Source of the DNA: Frondihabitans australicus
GTDB taxonomy: Bacteria > Actinomycetota > Actinomycetes > Actinomycetales > Microbacteriaceae
Assembly (NCBI RefSeq): GCF_003634555.1
Contig: NZ_RBKS01000001.1
Span: forward strand, 3,286,001-3,350,000
Length of the DNA: 64,000 nucleotides
Direction of reading: 5' to 3'
Below are positions 33,739 through 42,565 of the stretch, one piece after another. A model generated the notes under the pieces. The model was not told the origin of the DNA, did no database searches, and was given only the letters and a program-made list of their open reading frames with translations. Position 1 is the first letter of the stretch. Each line of letters begins with the position of its first letter. The position numbers were made by a program, and so were the translations under genes.

Positions 33739-34344
33739 ATGACCTTCAGCCCAGCAGCCGGCGCGTCCGACCCGCGCCGCGACGCGATCGACGCCGCCGC
33801 GCGCCGTATCGCCGTGCGCCACGGGCTCTCGGGCATCACGCTCCGGCGCCTGACGGCCGACGTGGGCGTCGCCCCCGGCGTCATCGCCGAGCTCGAGCCG
33901 TCCATGGGCGCCCTCATCGCCCGCACCTTCGACGAGCTGGCGACGAGCGAGCTGCACGACACCCAGCGCGACATCGACGCCGCCGCGTCGCCGCTCGAGG
34001 CTCTGCGGCTCATGATCGAGGCCCTCCTCCAGGACAGCCACAACAACTTCAACTCCATCTGGGCCGACGCGTGGAGCCTCGGCCGCCACAACATCCCGCT
34101 CGCCCGGGTCGCCCGCGAGGCGTCGATCGAGTGGCAGGAGATGTTCCGCATCCTTTTCCAGAACGGCATCGACCAGGGGCAGTTCGTCGCTCGCGACGCC
34201 GATCTCGTCGCGCAGGAGTTCCTGGCCCTCATCGACGCCGCGACCGCGTACCGGCTGGTGGGCTTCGGCACGAAGGAGACCCACCTCGACCTCCTGCGTC
34301 GCACGATGGAGCATTCGCTCGGACTTCCGGCGTCGACGCTGTAG
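33739..34344 (+). CDS. TetR family transcriptional regulator
   Basis: A 201-residue protein with an N-terminal HTH (about 12-58: AARRIAVRHGLSGITLRRLTADVGVAPGVI) and a ligand domain resembling the BetI-like branch (ALRLMIEALLQDS, IWADAWSLGRHN, GQFVARDADLVAQEFLALIDA). It is followed on the same strand, after 175 bp, by an amino-acid permease and a saccharopine-dehydrogenase-like gene, which it may control. Confidence 0.9.
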   Translation: MTFSPAAGASDPRRDAIDAAARRIAVRHGLSGITLRRLTADVGVAPGVIAELEPSMGALIARTFDELATSELHDTQRDIDAAASPLEALRLMIEALLQDSHNNFNSIWADAWSLGRHNIPLARVAREASIEWQEMFRILFQNGIDQGQFVARDADLVAQEFLALIDAATAYRLVGFGTKETHLDLLRRTMEHSLGLPASTL

Positions 34345-34519
34345 CGATCCTGCGACCTGGGTTGCCTGAGCGACCCGTGTTGCCTTAACGGCGTGCCGCG
34401 ACCCCGGACCCGGACGGAACGGCATTGACCGGCCTCGTCGCTCTCCGGTTGGGTAGGGCCACCGTTCGTCTCCCCTCGGGCGCACGGTCACCCGGCTGGC
34501 GAACCGATGGAGGCTCCCC

Positions 34520-36325
34520 GTGACTGCTACCACCTCGACGACCCCGACTCAGGCGGTCGACACCAAGGGCCTCAAGGACGGCTCGCTCGGGCTGGTCTCG
34601 AGCGTCGTCGTCGGAGTGGCCTCGACGGCCCCGGCCTACAGCCTCGCGGCGAGCCTCGGCTTCATCGTGGTCGGCGGAACGACCATCGCGGGCGTCCATG
34701 CCCCGGGGATCATCCTTCTGGCGTTCATCCCGATGTACCTCATCGCGGTGGCCTACCAGGAGCTCAACAAGGCCGAACCCGACTGCGGCACCACCTTCAC
34801 CTGGGCGTCGCGCGCGTTCGGCCCGATCGCCGGATGGATGGGCGGCTGGGGCATCATCGTCGCCGACGTGATCGTCATGGCGAACCTGGCCGCGATCGCA
34901 GGATCCTACAGTTTCACTTTCGTGGGCTCCTTCGGCCTCCCCGGCGTCGCCGCACTCGCGTCGCAGCCGATCCCGTCGACGATCGCCGGCGTGCTCTGGA
35001 TCGTCCTCATGACCTGGATCTGCTACCGCGGCATCGAGATCTCGGCCCGCCTCCAGTACTTCCTGCTCGCCTTCGAGGTGCTGATCCTCATCTTCTTCGC
35101 GGTCTTCGCCCTCGTGCGCGTCTACTCGGGCCACGCCGAGTCGTACTCGCTGCACCCGTCGTTCTCGTGGCTCAACCCGTTCACGCTCGGCCCGGGAACC
35201 ATCGCCCCGGCCATGCTCACGGCCATCTTCATCTACTGGGGCTGGGACACCGCGGTCTCGATCAACGAGGAGACGAAGGACCCGGAGAAGACCCCGGGCC
35301 GCGCCGCCGTCATCTCCACCGTGCTGCTCCTCGTCACCTACGCGCTCGTCGCCGTCGCCACCATCGCCTTCGCCGGCGTCGGCGACAAGGGCATCGGCCT
35401 CTCGAACCTGAACAACGCGGGCGACGTCTTCTCGTCGATCGGGCCGACCCTCTTCGGCGGCGGCATCGTCGGGTCGATCCTGATGGCCATGCTCGGCTTC
35501 TCGATCCTGACCAGCGCCTCGGCCTCGACCCAGACGACGATCCTGCCGACGGCTCGCACGTCGCTCTCGATGGCCGTCTACAAGGCGATCCCCGAGCGCT
35601 TCGCCCGGATCCACCCGAAGTACCTCACGCCGACCTGGTCGACGATCGGCATGGGCCTCGTCTCGATCGTCTTCTACCTGATCTTCACGTTCATCTCGAC
35701 GAACCTGCTCAACGCCCTCATCGGCTCCATCGGCCTGATGATCGCCTTCTACTACGGCATGACCGGCTTCGCGTGCGTGTGGTTCTACCGCAAGACGCTG
35801 TTCCAGTCGGCGCGCAGCGTCATCATGCGCGGCATCTTCCCGTTCGTCGGCGGCCTCATGCTGCTGGCGGTGTTCATCTACGGCGTCTACTCGTTCGCGC
35901 AGCCCGACTGGCTGACCGACGACAAGGGCAAGAACATCACGATCTTCGGGATCGGCGCCGAGGCCGTCGTCGGCATCGGCGGCCTCCTGATCGGCGCCGT
36001 CCTCATGATCATCTGGTGGATCATGAAGCCCGACTACTTCCGCGGTCAGACGCTGCCGCGTCGCTCCGACGACTACGTGCTGGCCGGCGCCGACGGTGTG
36101 AACGCGCAGTTCGGTCTCCCCGACTCCGGCCGCTTCCCGTCGGTGGTCGCCCCCGACCTCTCGAACCTGCCCACCGGCGCGACCGCGATCAACGCGGCCA
36201 CGGGTCGCAGGATCCGCGGCAACCGCCACACGGGCCCCGAGCCCGAGACCGCGGCGACGCCCGTCCCGCCGTCGGCTTCCGCGGCTCCTGACGCCCCCAC
36301 CTCGCCCACCGACGAAAGCAAGTAG
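34520..36325 (+). CDS. APC superfamily amino acid permease
   Basis: A 601-residue transporter with 12 membrane helices of the amino acid-polyamine-organocation superfamily (SVVVGVASTAPAYSLAASLG, YQELNKAEPDCGTTFTWASRAFGP, YWGWDTAVSINEETKDPEKTPGRAA). The C-terminal 80 residues are polar, with Pro/Ala-rich sequence. GTG 34520 has GGAGG 6 nt upstream. The saccharopine-dehydrogenase-like gene begins 6 nt after its stop, so uptake and oxidation of the same amine or amino acid are probably linked. Confidence 0.93.
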   Translation: MTATTSTTPTQAVDTKGLKDGSLGLVSSVVVGVASTAPAYSLAASLGFIVVGGTTIAGVHAPGIILLAFIPMYLIAVAYQELNKAEPDCGTTFTWASRAFGPIAGWMGGWGIIVADVIVMANLAAIAGSYSFTFVGSFGLPGVAALASQPIPSTIAGVLWIVLMTWICYRGIEISARLQYFLLAFEVLILIFFAVFALVRVYSGHAESYSLHPSFSWLNPFTLGPGTIAPAMLTAIFIYWGWDTAVSINEETKDPEKTPGRAAVISTVLLLVTYALVAVATIAFAGVGDKGIGLSNLNNAGDVFSSIGPTLFGGGIVGSILMAMLGFSILTSASASTQTTILPTARTSLSMAVYKAIPERFARIHPKYLTPTWSTIGMGLVSIVFYLIFTFISTNLLNALIGSIGLMIAFYYGMTGFACVWFYRKTLFQSARSVIMRGIFPFVGGLMLLAVFIYGVYSFAQPDWLTDDKGKNITIFGIGAEAVVGIGGLLIGAVLMIIWWIMKPDYFRGQTLPRRSDDYVLAGADGVNAQFGLPDSGRFPSVVAPDLSNLPTGATAINAATGRRIRGNRHTGPEPETAATPVPPSASAAPDAPTSPTDESK

Positions 36326-36331
36326 TCCCGC

Positions 36332-37561
36332 ATGAAGATCCTCATCGTCGGCGCCGGAGGCGTCGGATCGGCCGCCGTCCGCATCGCCGCCCGCCGCTCG
36401 TTCTTCGACACGCTCGTCGTCGCCGACTACGACCCGGCGCGTCCCGCCGCCCTCGTCGCGGCGGTGGGCGACCCCCGGCTCGTCGCCGCTCAGGTCGACG
36501 CCTCGTCGTCGGAGTCGGTCGCCGCGCTGATCCGCGAGCACGACATCACCCACGTGCTGAACGCAGTCGATCCGCGCTTCGTCATGCCTATCTTCGAGGG
36601 TGCGTTCGCGGGCGGTGCGACGTACCTCGACATGGCGATGAGCCTGTCGAAGCCGCACCCGACCTCGCCCCACGAGCTGACGGGCGTCAAGCTCGGCGAC
36701 GAGCAGTTCGCGGTCGCCGACGAGTGGGAGGCGGCGGGCCGCCTGGCCCTCGTCGGCATCGGCGTCGAGCCCGGACTCTCGGACGTCTTCGCCCGGTACG
36801 CCGAGGACGAGCTGTTCAGCGAGATCGACGAGCTCGGCGTGCGCGACGGCGCGAACCTCGTCGTCGCCGGCTACGACTTCGCCCCCTCGTTCTCGATCTG
36901 GACCACGATCGAGGAGTGCCTCAACCCGCCGGTGATCTACGAGAAGGACCGCGGCTGGTACACGACCGCCCCGTTCTCGGAGCCCGAGACCTTCGACTTC
37001 CCCGAGGGCATCGGCCCGGTCGAGTGCGTCAACGTCGAGCACGAGGAGGTGCTGCTCATGCCGCGCTGGACCTCGGCGAAGCGCGTCACCTTCAAGTACG
37101 GCCTCGGCGACGAGTTCATCGAGGTGCTGAAGACGCTGCACAAGCTGGGACTGGACTCGACGACCCCTCTGTCGGTCAAGGGTGTGCAGGTGTCGCCTCG
37201 GGACGTGGTCGCGGCCGCGCTGCCGGATCCTGCGACCCTGGGAGACCGGATGAGCGGCAAAACCTGCGCGGGCGTGTGGGTGACCGGCACGGGCAAGGAC
37301 GGCCAGCCGCGGTCGACGTACCTCTACCACGTCGTCGACAACGAGCAGACGATGGCGGAGTACTCGTCGCAGGCCGTCGTGTGGCAGACGGCGATCAACC
37401 CGGTGATCGCTCTCGAGCTCCTGGCGACGGGAGCCTGGTCTGGAAAGGGTGTGCTGGGGCCCGAGGCGTTCCCGGCCGGGCCGTTCCTGTCGCTGCTGGC
37501 GGCGGACGCGCCCATCGGGTACGGGTCGCCCTGGGGCATGGAGGAGAAGCCTCTCGCCTAG
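36332..37561 (+). CDS. Saccharopine dehydrogenase family protein
   Basis: A 409-residue NAD(P)-dependent oxidoreductase. The Rossmann motif ILIVGAGGVGSAAVRIA is at 3-19, and the family segments YLDMAMSLS, GIGVEPGLSDVFARYAEDEL and GKTCAGVWVTGTGKDG follow. Relatives include saccharopine dehydrogenase and carboxynorspermidine synthase, which form or cleave imine-linked amino acid conjugates. The operon with an APC permease favours lysine-, polyamine- or similar amine metabolism. The precise substrate cannot be read from sequence. Confidence 0.88.
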   Translation: MKILIVGAGGVGSAAVRIAARRSFFDTLVVADYDPARPAALVAAVGDPRLVAAQVDASSSESVAALIREHDITHVLNAVDPRFVMPIFEGAFAGGATYLDMAMSLSKPHPTSPHELTGVKLGDEQFAVADEWEAAGRLALVGIGVEPGLSDVFARYAEDELFSEIDELGVRDGANLVVAGYDFAPSFSIWTTIEECLNPPVIYEKDRGWYTTAPFSEPETFDFPEGIGPVECVNVEHEEVLLMPRWTSAKRVTFKYGLGDEFIEVLKTLHKLGLDSTTPLSVKGVQVSPRDVVAAALPDPATLGDRMSGKTCAGVWVTGTGKDGQPRSTYLYHVVDNEQTMAEYSSQAVVWQTAINPVIALELLATGAWSGKGVLGPEAFPAGPFLSLLAADAPIGYGSPWGMEEKPLA

Positions 37562-37641
37562 CGGAGCCGCTCGCTGAGCGGCACCTGATGGTTGCTCACG
37601 TCCCCCGGGGCTAGCGTTCACGAGGTCGACAAGGAGACGAC

Positions 37642-38169
37642 GTGAACCGCTATTACCGCTGGCTCGATCATCTTCCGCTCCCCGCGTTCTTCGGGTTCGT
37701 GTTCGTCTTCTTCACCGGCGTCCGGCTGATCCTGGCCGCTGCCGACCGAGATCGCTTCACGGCGTCGCTCGTCGTCATCGAGGTCGTCGGCGGGCTGATC
37801 TTCGCGGGCATCCTCACCGCGCTCGTCGCGTGGCGTCGCCGCCGCGCCGGCGGCAGGTCGACCTTCGCCGACATGAATCAGGCCCTCCGCACGGGTCGAC
37901 TGCCCGAAGACGCCGAGCCGTCGGTCTGGGCGCCCGAACTGGAGCGTCGCCGCCGCAGCGTCGTGGCGTCGCGCATCTGGGGCCCGATCTTCTTCGGGAT
38001 CGTGGGCGTGCTCGGCGTCGCCGCGCTCGTCAGCGGCCAGGGCGTCGTGCTCTCGCTGCTGCTCATCGCCCTGTGCGTGGGGTTCATCGTCTTCACGTTC
38101 GTCGCGGGGCACCGGTCGCTCGTCAAGATCGACTCGCTGAAGCGGCAGCTCGACCCCCGAGACGCCTAG
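37642..38169 (+). CDS. Membrane protein of unknown function, 175 aa
   Basis: Two hydrophobic hairpins (about 13-65 and 115-155) are separated by a basic cytoplasmic region (WRRRRAGGRSTFADMNQALR). GTG 37642 has AAGGAG upstream. The gene overlaps the converging GNAT gene by 4 bases at its 3' end. I do not recognise a family. Confidence 0.78.
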   Translation: MNRYYRWLDHLPLPAFFGFVFVFFTGVRLILAAADRDRFTASLVVIEVVGGLIFAGILTALVAWRRRRAGGRSTFADMNQALRTGRLPEDAEPSVWAPELERRRRSVVASRIWGPIFFGIVGVLGVAALVSGQGVVLSLLLIALCVGFIVFTFVAGHRSLVKIDSLKRQLDPRDA

Positions 38170-38639
38170 AGAGGCTTGCGGAGGGCGAAGCTCGGCATCG
38201 CCACGCCCTGCGGAGCGGGCCTCAGCTCTTCGACGAACACGAAACCGTGCCGCTCGAAGAACGGGCGGGCGATCAGGCTGGCGTGGGTGGTGAGTTCGAC
38301 GGCGTGGTGACCGTGCGCCCGTCGAGTGACCTCGGCGAGGAGCGCGGTGGCGACGCCCTGGCGGCCGACCGACGGATCCACGAACATCATGTCGATGTAA
38401 CCGTGCTGGTCGGTGTCGCTGAAGCCGATCACCGTGTCGTCTCCGGCGAGGGCGACCACGGTTTCGGCGCGCTCGCGACGGATCGCCCACTGGGGCGGAT
38501 CGAGGTCGACCACGGTCGCCCAGGCCTCGACCTGCTCGGGCGTGTACGCGCTCGAGGCGGTGAGGCGGATCGCCCGGCGGAACACCGCGAGCGTGGCCTC
38601 GGCGTCGCCCTTCGACGGATCGTAGGCGCGGAGCGTCAC
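38166..38639 (-). CDS. GNAT family N-acetyltransferase
   Basis: A 157-residue acetyl-CoA-dependent acetyltransferase. The A-motif for CoA binding reads FVDPSVGRQGVATALL (variant of QxxGxG/A). The B-motif includes LIARPFFERHGFV. GTG 38639 overlaps the DUF6314 stop (GTGA), so it is the last gene of a coupled four-gene unit that starts with the ABC transporter. Confidence 0.88.
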   Translation of the reverse strand: MTLRAYDPSKGDAEATLAVFRRAIRLTASSAYTPEQVEAWATVVDLDPPQWAIRRERAETVVALAGDDTVIGFSDTDQHGYIDMMFVDPSVGRQGVATALLAEVTRRAHGHHAVELTTHASLIARPFFERHGFVFVEELRPAPQGVAMPSFALRKPL

Positions 38640-39202
38640 GGGCACGGCTCGTACCTCGTGACCATCGTGTAGTCCTTCATCGGGCCCGTGACGTTCCAGG
38701 TCTGCGTCCAGGCCGCCGCGCCGCCCTCGGCGTCGATGCGGCCGCGGTAGTCGTCGGGCGCGCAGTCGTGGACCACCTCGGCGTCGACGCGCCAGGGGTG
38801 GAACGGCCTGCCGTCGGCGAACTCCACGGCCCAGGCGCCGGCGGCGTCGCGTCGCAGCAGGCGGTGGGCCGCGACCGGGACGCGGTCGCCACCCTGGTCG
38901 AGGAGGCCCTCTTCGTCCCATGCGATGGCGCCGTCGGAACGCGGTGCGAAGGTCGCGGTGCCGGCCACGTGGATCCTGCGCCCCTGGAGCCGGTCGTCGA
39001 TCGTGCGCTCGAAGCGCCAGACGCCGGGCAAGGTCGCCGGGTCTGCGGCGTCCCCCCTCGGCAATTCAGGCTCCTCGTGCGCGGCAGGTTCGGCGTGCCC
39101 CGTCGCGCCGCGGATCGGCGGCGCGGCCGCCCCGGGCGCGACGAGCGGAGCCTGAATTGCCGGAGACGGGCGTGCCGCAGGGCCTGCCGCCGCCGAGGTC
39201 AC
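38636..39202 (-). CDS. DUF6314-like protein carrying a repeat-derived N-terminus
   Basis: The recognisable part starts at about residue 57 (LPGVWRFERTIDDRLQGRRI, FAPRSDGAIAWDEEG, RPFHPWRVDAEVVHDCAPDDYRGRI) and matches the DUF6314 family of about 130-150 residues. As read from GTG 39202 (which overlaps the ABC permease stop as GTGA), residues 14-48 are encoded by inverted-repeat element A and read PAIQAP...EPELP. A TTG at 39031, just before PGVWRFE, is an alternative start that would leave the repeat untranslated. The choice is not decidable from sequence alone. The role is unknown. Confidence 0.75.
   Translation of the reverse strand: MTSAAAGPAARPSPAIQAPLVAPGAAAPPIRGATGHAEPAAHEEPELPRGDAADPATLPGVWRFERTIDDRLQGRRIHVAGTATFAPRSDGAIAWDEEGLLDQGGDRVPVAAHRLLRRDAAGAWAVEFADGRPFHPWRVDAEVVHDCAPDDYRGRIDAEGGAAAWTQTWNVTGPMKDYTMVTRYEPCP
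39059..39162. repeat. Inverted-repeat element A (104 bp)
   Basis: Termini CGGCAATTCAGG (39059-39070) and CCTGAATTGCCG (39151-39162). The arms match for 16 bp (through GGCTCC) and less well beyond. The interior is GC-rich. It has three relatives, at 45875, 47731 and 51477. This copy lies in the 5' part of the DUF6314 reading frame. Confidence 0.85.
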
Positions 39203-40464
39203 GCGGCCTCCCGCGCTCCGGACGCGGCCGAGTCGTCGCGCCGGGCGCGCGCGGGAAGGATCGTCCGCAGCGACACCTTCCGCGAATACTCGATCGACCC
39301 GTAGCGGAACAGCCGCACGGCGAGCCGGAGCACGATGCCGCCGAGGATGAACTGCTCGGCGATCACGATCACGGCCGACACCGGGTCGAGCGACCCCAGC
39401 CCGTTGCGAAGCATGGCCGTGACCGGCGCCGAGTAGGGGAAGAACGTGAAGATCTGGACGATCAGCGCGTGCGGGTCGGAGACGATGAGGGCGACGGCGT
39501 AGAACGGCACGAAGATCAGCGCCATCATCACGCCGAAGATCTGCCCGGCCTCCTTCGCCGTCGGCATGATCGCCCCGACCGCGACGAGGGTGCCCGTGAA
39601 CAGCGTGAAGCCGCCGATCAGCATCAGGGCGCCGGCGACCATCGGCCACGGGGCGAGGTGCAGGTGCGCGAGGTCGAGTGCCGGCAGGTTCAGCGACGTC
39701 CGGAAGAACAGATAGCCGATCACCACCGGCAGCGCGAACACCACCATCTGCACGACGCCGACGATGAACAGCGAGATGATCTTGCCGATGATCAGCGTCG
39801 TCGGGTTGAGGGTGGTGAGAATCATCTCGGTGACCCGGTTCTCCTTCTCCTCCAGCGTCGACGTGAGCATCTGGTTCGCCAGCAGCAGGATCACGACGTA
39901 GAAGATCGCGAGGAACAGCAGCGGCGGGATCACACTGCCGATGCCGCCCGACACCTGCCCGGCGGAGTTGTAGGTCGTCGAGGTGGTCGGTGCGGTCCCC
40001 TGCACGAGCGACGAAAGCTTCGCGTCGCCGACCTTGGCCTCGGCGCTGATCTTGAGGATCTCCGACGCCACCGACGTGTACTGCCCGTTGTCGAAGATGC
40101 CCTTGTCGACCCCGTAGACCTTCGTGTCCTGCTTCACCGGGTTCGCCGGATAGTCGAAGTAGGCGTCGAGGGTTCCCTTCTTCACCGCGGCGATCGCGGC
40201 CGACGGCGACGATGCCGGGTGCCCGCCGACGGCACGGACGACCTCGGGGTTCACGATGCCCGACGCGTCGGTGTACGAGAACGAGAACTTCGCGTTCTTC
40301 TGCTCGCTGATGCTCGAGTCGGTCGACGTGTCGGACGCCGCGATCAGGGCGACCACGATGCCGATGATCACGGGCACGATCAGGGTCGCGATCCAGAACC
40401 GCCGCTTCGTCAGCGTGCGCGTGACCTCGAACCCGATGACGGTGCGAAGGTTGTACCGGGCCAT
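39199..40464 (-). CDS. ABC-2 type transporter permease (NatB-like)
   Basis: A 421-residue permease: one N-terminal helix (about 22-45), a large extracytoplasmic domain to about 190, then five or more helices, as in the NatB/ABC-2 family. LEEKENRVTEMILTTLNP is the characteristic cytoplasmic motif of this branch. Its start overlaps the stop of the ATPase gene (TGATG). The substrate could be Na+ (NatAB) or a drug or peptide. The C-terminal tail is basic. Confidence 0.92.
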   Translation of the reverse strand: MARYNLRTVIGFEVTRTLTKRRFWIATLIVPVIIGIVVALIAASDTSTDSSISEQKNAKFSFSYTDASGIVNPEVVRAVGGHPASSPSAAIAAVKKGTLDAYFDYPANPVKQDTKVYGVDKGIFDNGQYTSVASEILKISAEAKVGDAKLSSLVQGTAPTTSTTYNSAGQVSGGIGSVIPPLLFLAIFYVVILLLANQMLTSTLEEKENRVTEMILTTLNPTTLIIGKIISLFIVGVVQMVVFALPVVIGYLFFRTSLNLPALDLAHLHLAPWPMVAGALMLIGGFTLFTGTLVAVGAIMPTAKEAGQIFGVMMALIFVPFYAVALIVSDPHALIVQIFTFFPYSAPVTAMLRNGLGSLDPVSAVIVIAEQFILGGIVLRLAVRLFRYGSIEYSRKVSLRTILPARARRDDSAASGAREAA

Positions 40465-41390
40465 CAGGCGGCCTCGTTCTCGTCGCCGTACACGCGCAGG
40501 AAGATGTCGTCGAGGCTGAGCTTCGACGTCTCGAACGACCGCACGGCCACCCCGTCTTCGACCAGGGCGCGCAGGATCCGAGACTCGTCCGCCCCCTCGT
40601 TCACCGCGAGCTCCGCGTAGTTCCGCTCCCGCAGGGTGACCTCGTAGTCCGGCGAGTCCGGGACGGTGCCGCTGTACCGCATCCGCACGGTCGTGCCGCC
40701 GAACTGGTCCTGCACCTCGGAGATCGTGCCGTACGCCTCCGCTCCCCCGTTCTTGAGCAGGATCACGCGGTCGCAGAGCCGCTCGACCTCCTCCATCTGG
40801 TGCGTGACCATGAGCACCGTGGCGCCCTTGCGCTTCTGGTCCTCGATGATGTCCATGAGGAGGCGGCGGTTGACGGGGTCGAAGCCTTTCGTCGGCTCGT
40901 CGAGGATCAGCAGGTCGGGGTCGTTCATGATCGTCACGCCGAGCTGCACCTTCTGCTGCTGCCCGCCGCTCAGCTTGTCGAGCCGGGTGGTGGCCTTGTC
41001 GGTGAGGCCGACGCGCTCGAGGTAGTCGAGCGACCACGACTTCGAGGCGTCCTTCGCAAGGCCCTTGAGGCGGCCGAAGTAGGTCATCACGTCGATGACG
41101 GACTCCTTCTTGTAGAGGCCGCGCTCCTCCGGCAGGTAGCCGAGTCGCGAGCCGCGCTCGGGGGTGAACGGCTTGCCGTCGATGTGGAGGGTCCCCGCGG
41201 TCGGCTGGTAGATGCCCAGCAGAGCACGGATCGTCGTCGTCTTGCCCGACCCGTTCGACCCGAGGAACCCGAAGGTCTCACCGCGGCGGATGTCGAACGA
41301 CAGGTCGCGGATCACCGTCGTACGGCCGAAGTCCATGCGGAAGTTCTGGATGCGGACGATCGGTTCGTCGCCCGGAGGTACCTGATCCAT
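40464..41390 (-). CDS. ABC transporter ATP-binding protein (NatA-like)
   Basis: A 308-residue ATPase: Walker A LGSNGSGKTT (Ser replacing the usual Pro), Q-loop YLPEERGLYKK, signature LSGGQQQKVQLG, Walker B LLILDEPTKGFDP, H-loop VTHQ. The PEERGLY motif and the C-terminal DUF4162-like extension are typical of NatA relatives that pair with ABC-2 permeases. ATG 41390 comes 8 nt after TAGGGT, so the leader is very short or absent. It is the first gene of the unit ATPase-permease-DUF6314-GNAT. Confidence 0.93.
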   Translation of the reverse strand: MDQVPPGDEPIVRIQNFRMDFGRTTVIRDLSFDIRRGETFGFLGSNGSGKTTTIRALLGIYQPTAGTLHIDGKPFTPERGSRLGYLPEERGLYKKESVIDVMTYFGRLKGLAKDASKSWSLDYLERVGLTDKATTRLDKLSGGQQQKVQLGVTIMNDPDLLILDEPTKGFDPVNRRLLMDIIEDQKRKGATVLMVTHQMEEVERLCDRVILLKNGGAEAYGTISEVQDQFGGTTVRMRYSGTVPDSPDYEVTLRERNYAELAVNEGADESRILRALVEDGVAVRSFETSKLSLDDIFLRVYGDENEAA

Positions 41391-41463
41391 GGTTCCCGAC
41401 CCTACTTCAGCGCCGGTGCGCAGGCCCGGCGGCACCCGGCGGTCGTCCCGGTGAGTGGGCGCG

Positions 41464-42507
41464 TCACCGACGCCAGTCGACGCCCGGCGCGGCCTCCCCC
41501 GAGCCGCGCTCGATCAGCCGGACGGGCAGCACGAGGGCGTCGCCGCGCGGTGCGCGTGCCGTGAGCGCCTCGAGCGCGAGCTTCGCCGCCTGCGACCCCA
41601 TGTCGACCGGGTCGTGCGTGATGACGCTCACGCCGAGCACGTCCGCCAGGTCGAAGTCGTCGAACCCGACGAGGGCCGGGGCGACTGCCTCCGACGCGCG
41701 AAAAGCCGTGAGCGCGCCGATCGTGACGCGGTTGTTGCTCGTGAAGAGGGCGGTGGGGGGCAGCGGCAGGGACAGGAGGTCGAGGACTGCTCCGCGGGCT
41801 CCTGCGGCGTCGTGGAGATCTTCACGCACCAGGAGCCGGGCCTCGTCGCCGTCGACCCCGGCCTGGGCCATCGCCTCGAGGTAGCCGTCGAGCCGCTGAC
41901 GGTGCGTCGGAAGCCGCGAGAAGTCGCCGACGAAGCCGACCCGGCGGTGGCCTGCGTCGAGCAGGTGCTGCGTGGCCATCCGCGCGCCCTCGCGGTTGTC
42001 GAGGACGACGCTGTCGGCGACGAGGGTGTCGGCGGGGCGGTCGACGAAGACGACGGGGATTCCGCGATCCTGCGCCCCCTGAAGCACCTCGGAGGCCTCG
42101 AGGGTCGAGACGACGATGAGCGCGCGGACCTGTCTCGCGACCATCTCCTCCACCAGTCGTCGCTCGCGCTCGGCGCTCTCGTCGGTGGACGACACGACCA
42201 GCTGCAGGCCCTGCGATCGCAGCTCGCGCTCGACGCCCTTCGCCAGCGACGAGTAGAACGGGTTCGCCAGGTCGCCCGTGACCAGGCCGATGAAGTTCGA
42301 GCGGATGCCGCGCTTCAGCAGCGACGCCATGCTGTTGAGCTGGAACCCGAGGTCGCTCGCCGCCTTCGCCACGCGCTCGCGGGTCGCCTCGGCCACGTGC
42401 GGCTCGCCGTTGATGGCGCGCGAGGCGGTCTTGAGGCTCACCCCGGCGCGCTCGGCCACGTCGACGAGCGTGGCGGGGGTGGTGCGCGGTGGCTGCTCGG
42501 TGGTCAC
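41464..42507 (-). CDS. LacI family transcriptional regulator
   Basis: A 347-residue repressor: LacI HTH at about 12-60 (ATLVDVAERAGVSLKTASRAINGEP, then hinge helix region LNSMASLLKRG) and a periplasmic-binding-protein-like sugar domain (IGLVTGDLANPFYSSLAKG, PTALFTSNNRVTIGAL, GFDDFDLADVLGVSVITHDP). GTG 42507 has AGGAGA upstream. No sugar operon adjoins it, so the regulon cannot be inferred. Confidence 0.94.
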   Translation of the reverse strand: MTTEQPPRTTPATLVDVAERAGVSLKTASRAINGEPHVAEATRERVAKAASDLGFQLNSMASLLKRGIRSNFIGLVTGDLANPFYSSLAKGVERELRSQGLQLVVSSTDESAERERRLVEEMVARQVRALIVVSTLEASEVLQGAQDRGIPVVFVDRPADTLVADSVVLDNREGARMATQHLLDAGHRRVGFVGDFSRLPTHRQRLDGYLEAMAQAGVDGDEARLLVREDLHDAAGARGAVLDLLSLPLPPTALFTSNNRVTIGALTAFRASEAVAPALVGFDDFDLADVLGVSVITHDPVDMGSQAAKLALEALTARAPRGDALVLPVRLIERGSGEAAPGVDWRR

Positions 42508-42565
42508 GGTCGGTCTCCTGGGCTCGGCCTCAGTATGACAGCGCTGGCACGGGGCCTGCTCCGGC

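Noticed and set aside
34385-37621. Long minus-strand open frame opposite the APC permease and saccharopine-dehydrogenase-like genes
   Set aside because: Low-complexity Arg/Asp/Gly/Ala sequence without any motif. The plus-strand genes are clear, so this is an antisense shadow.
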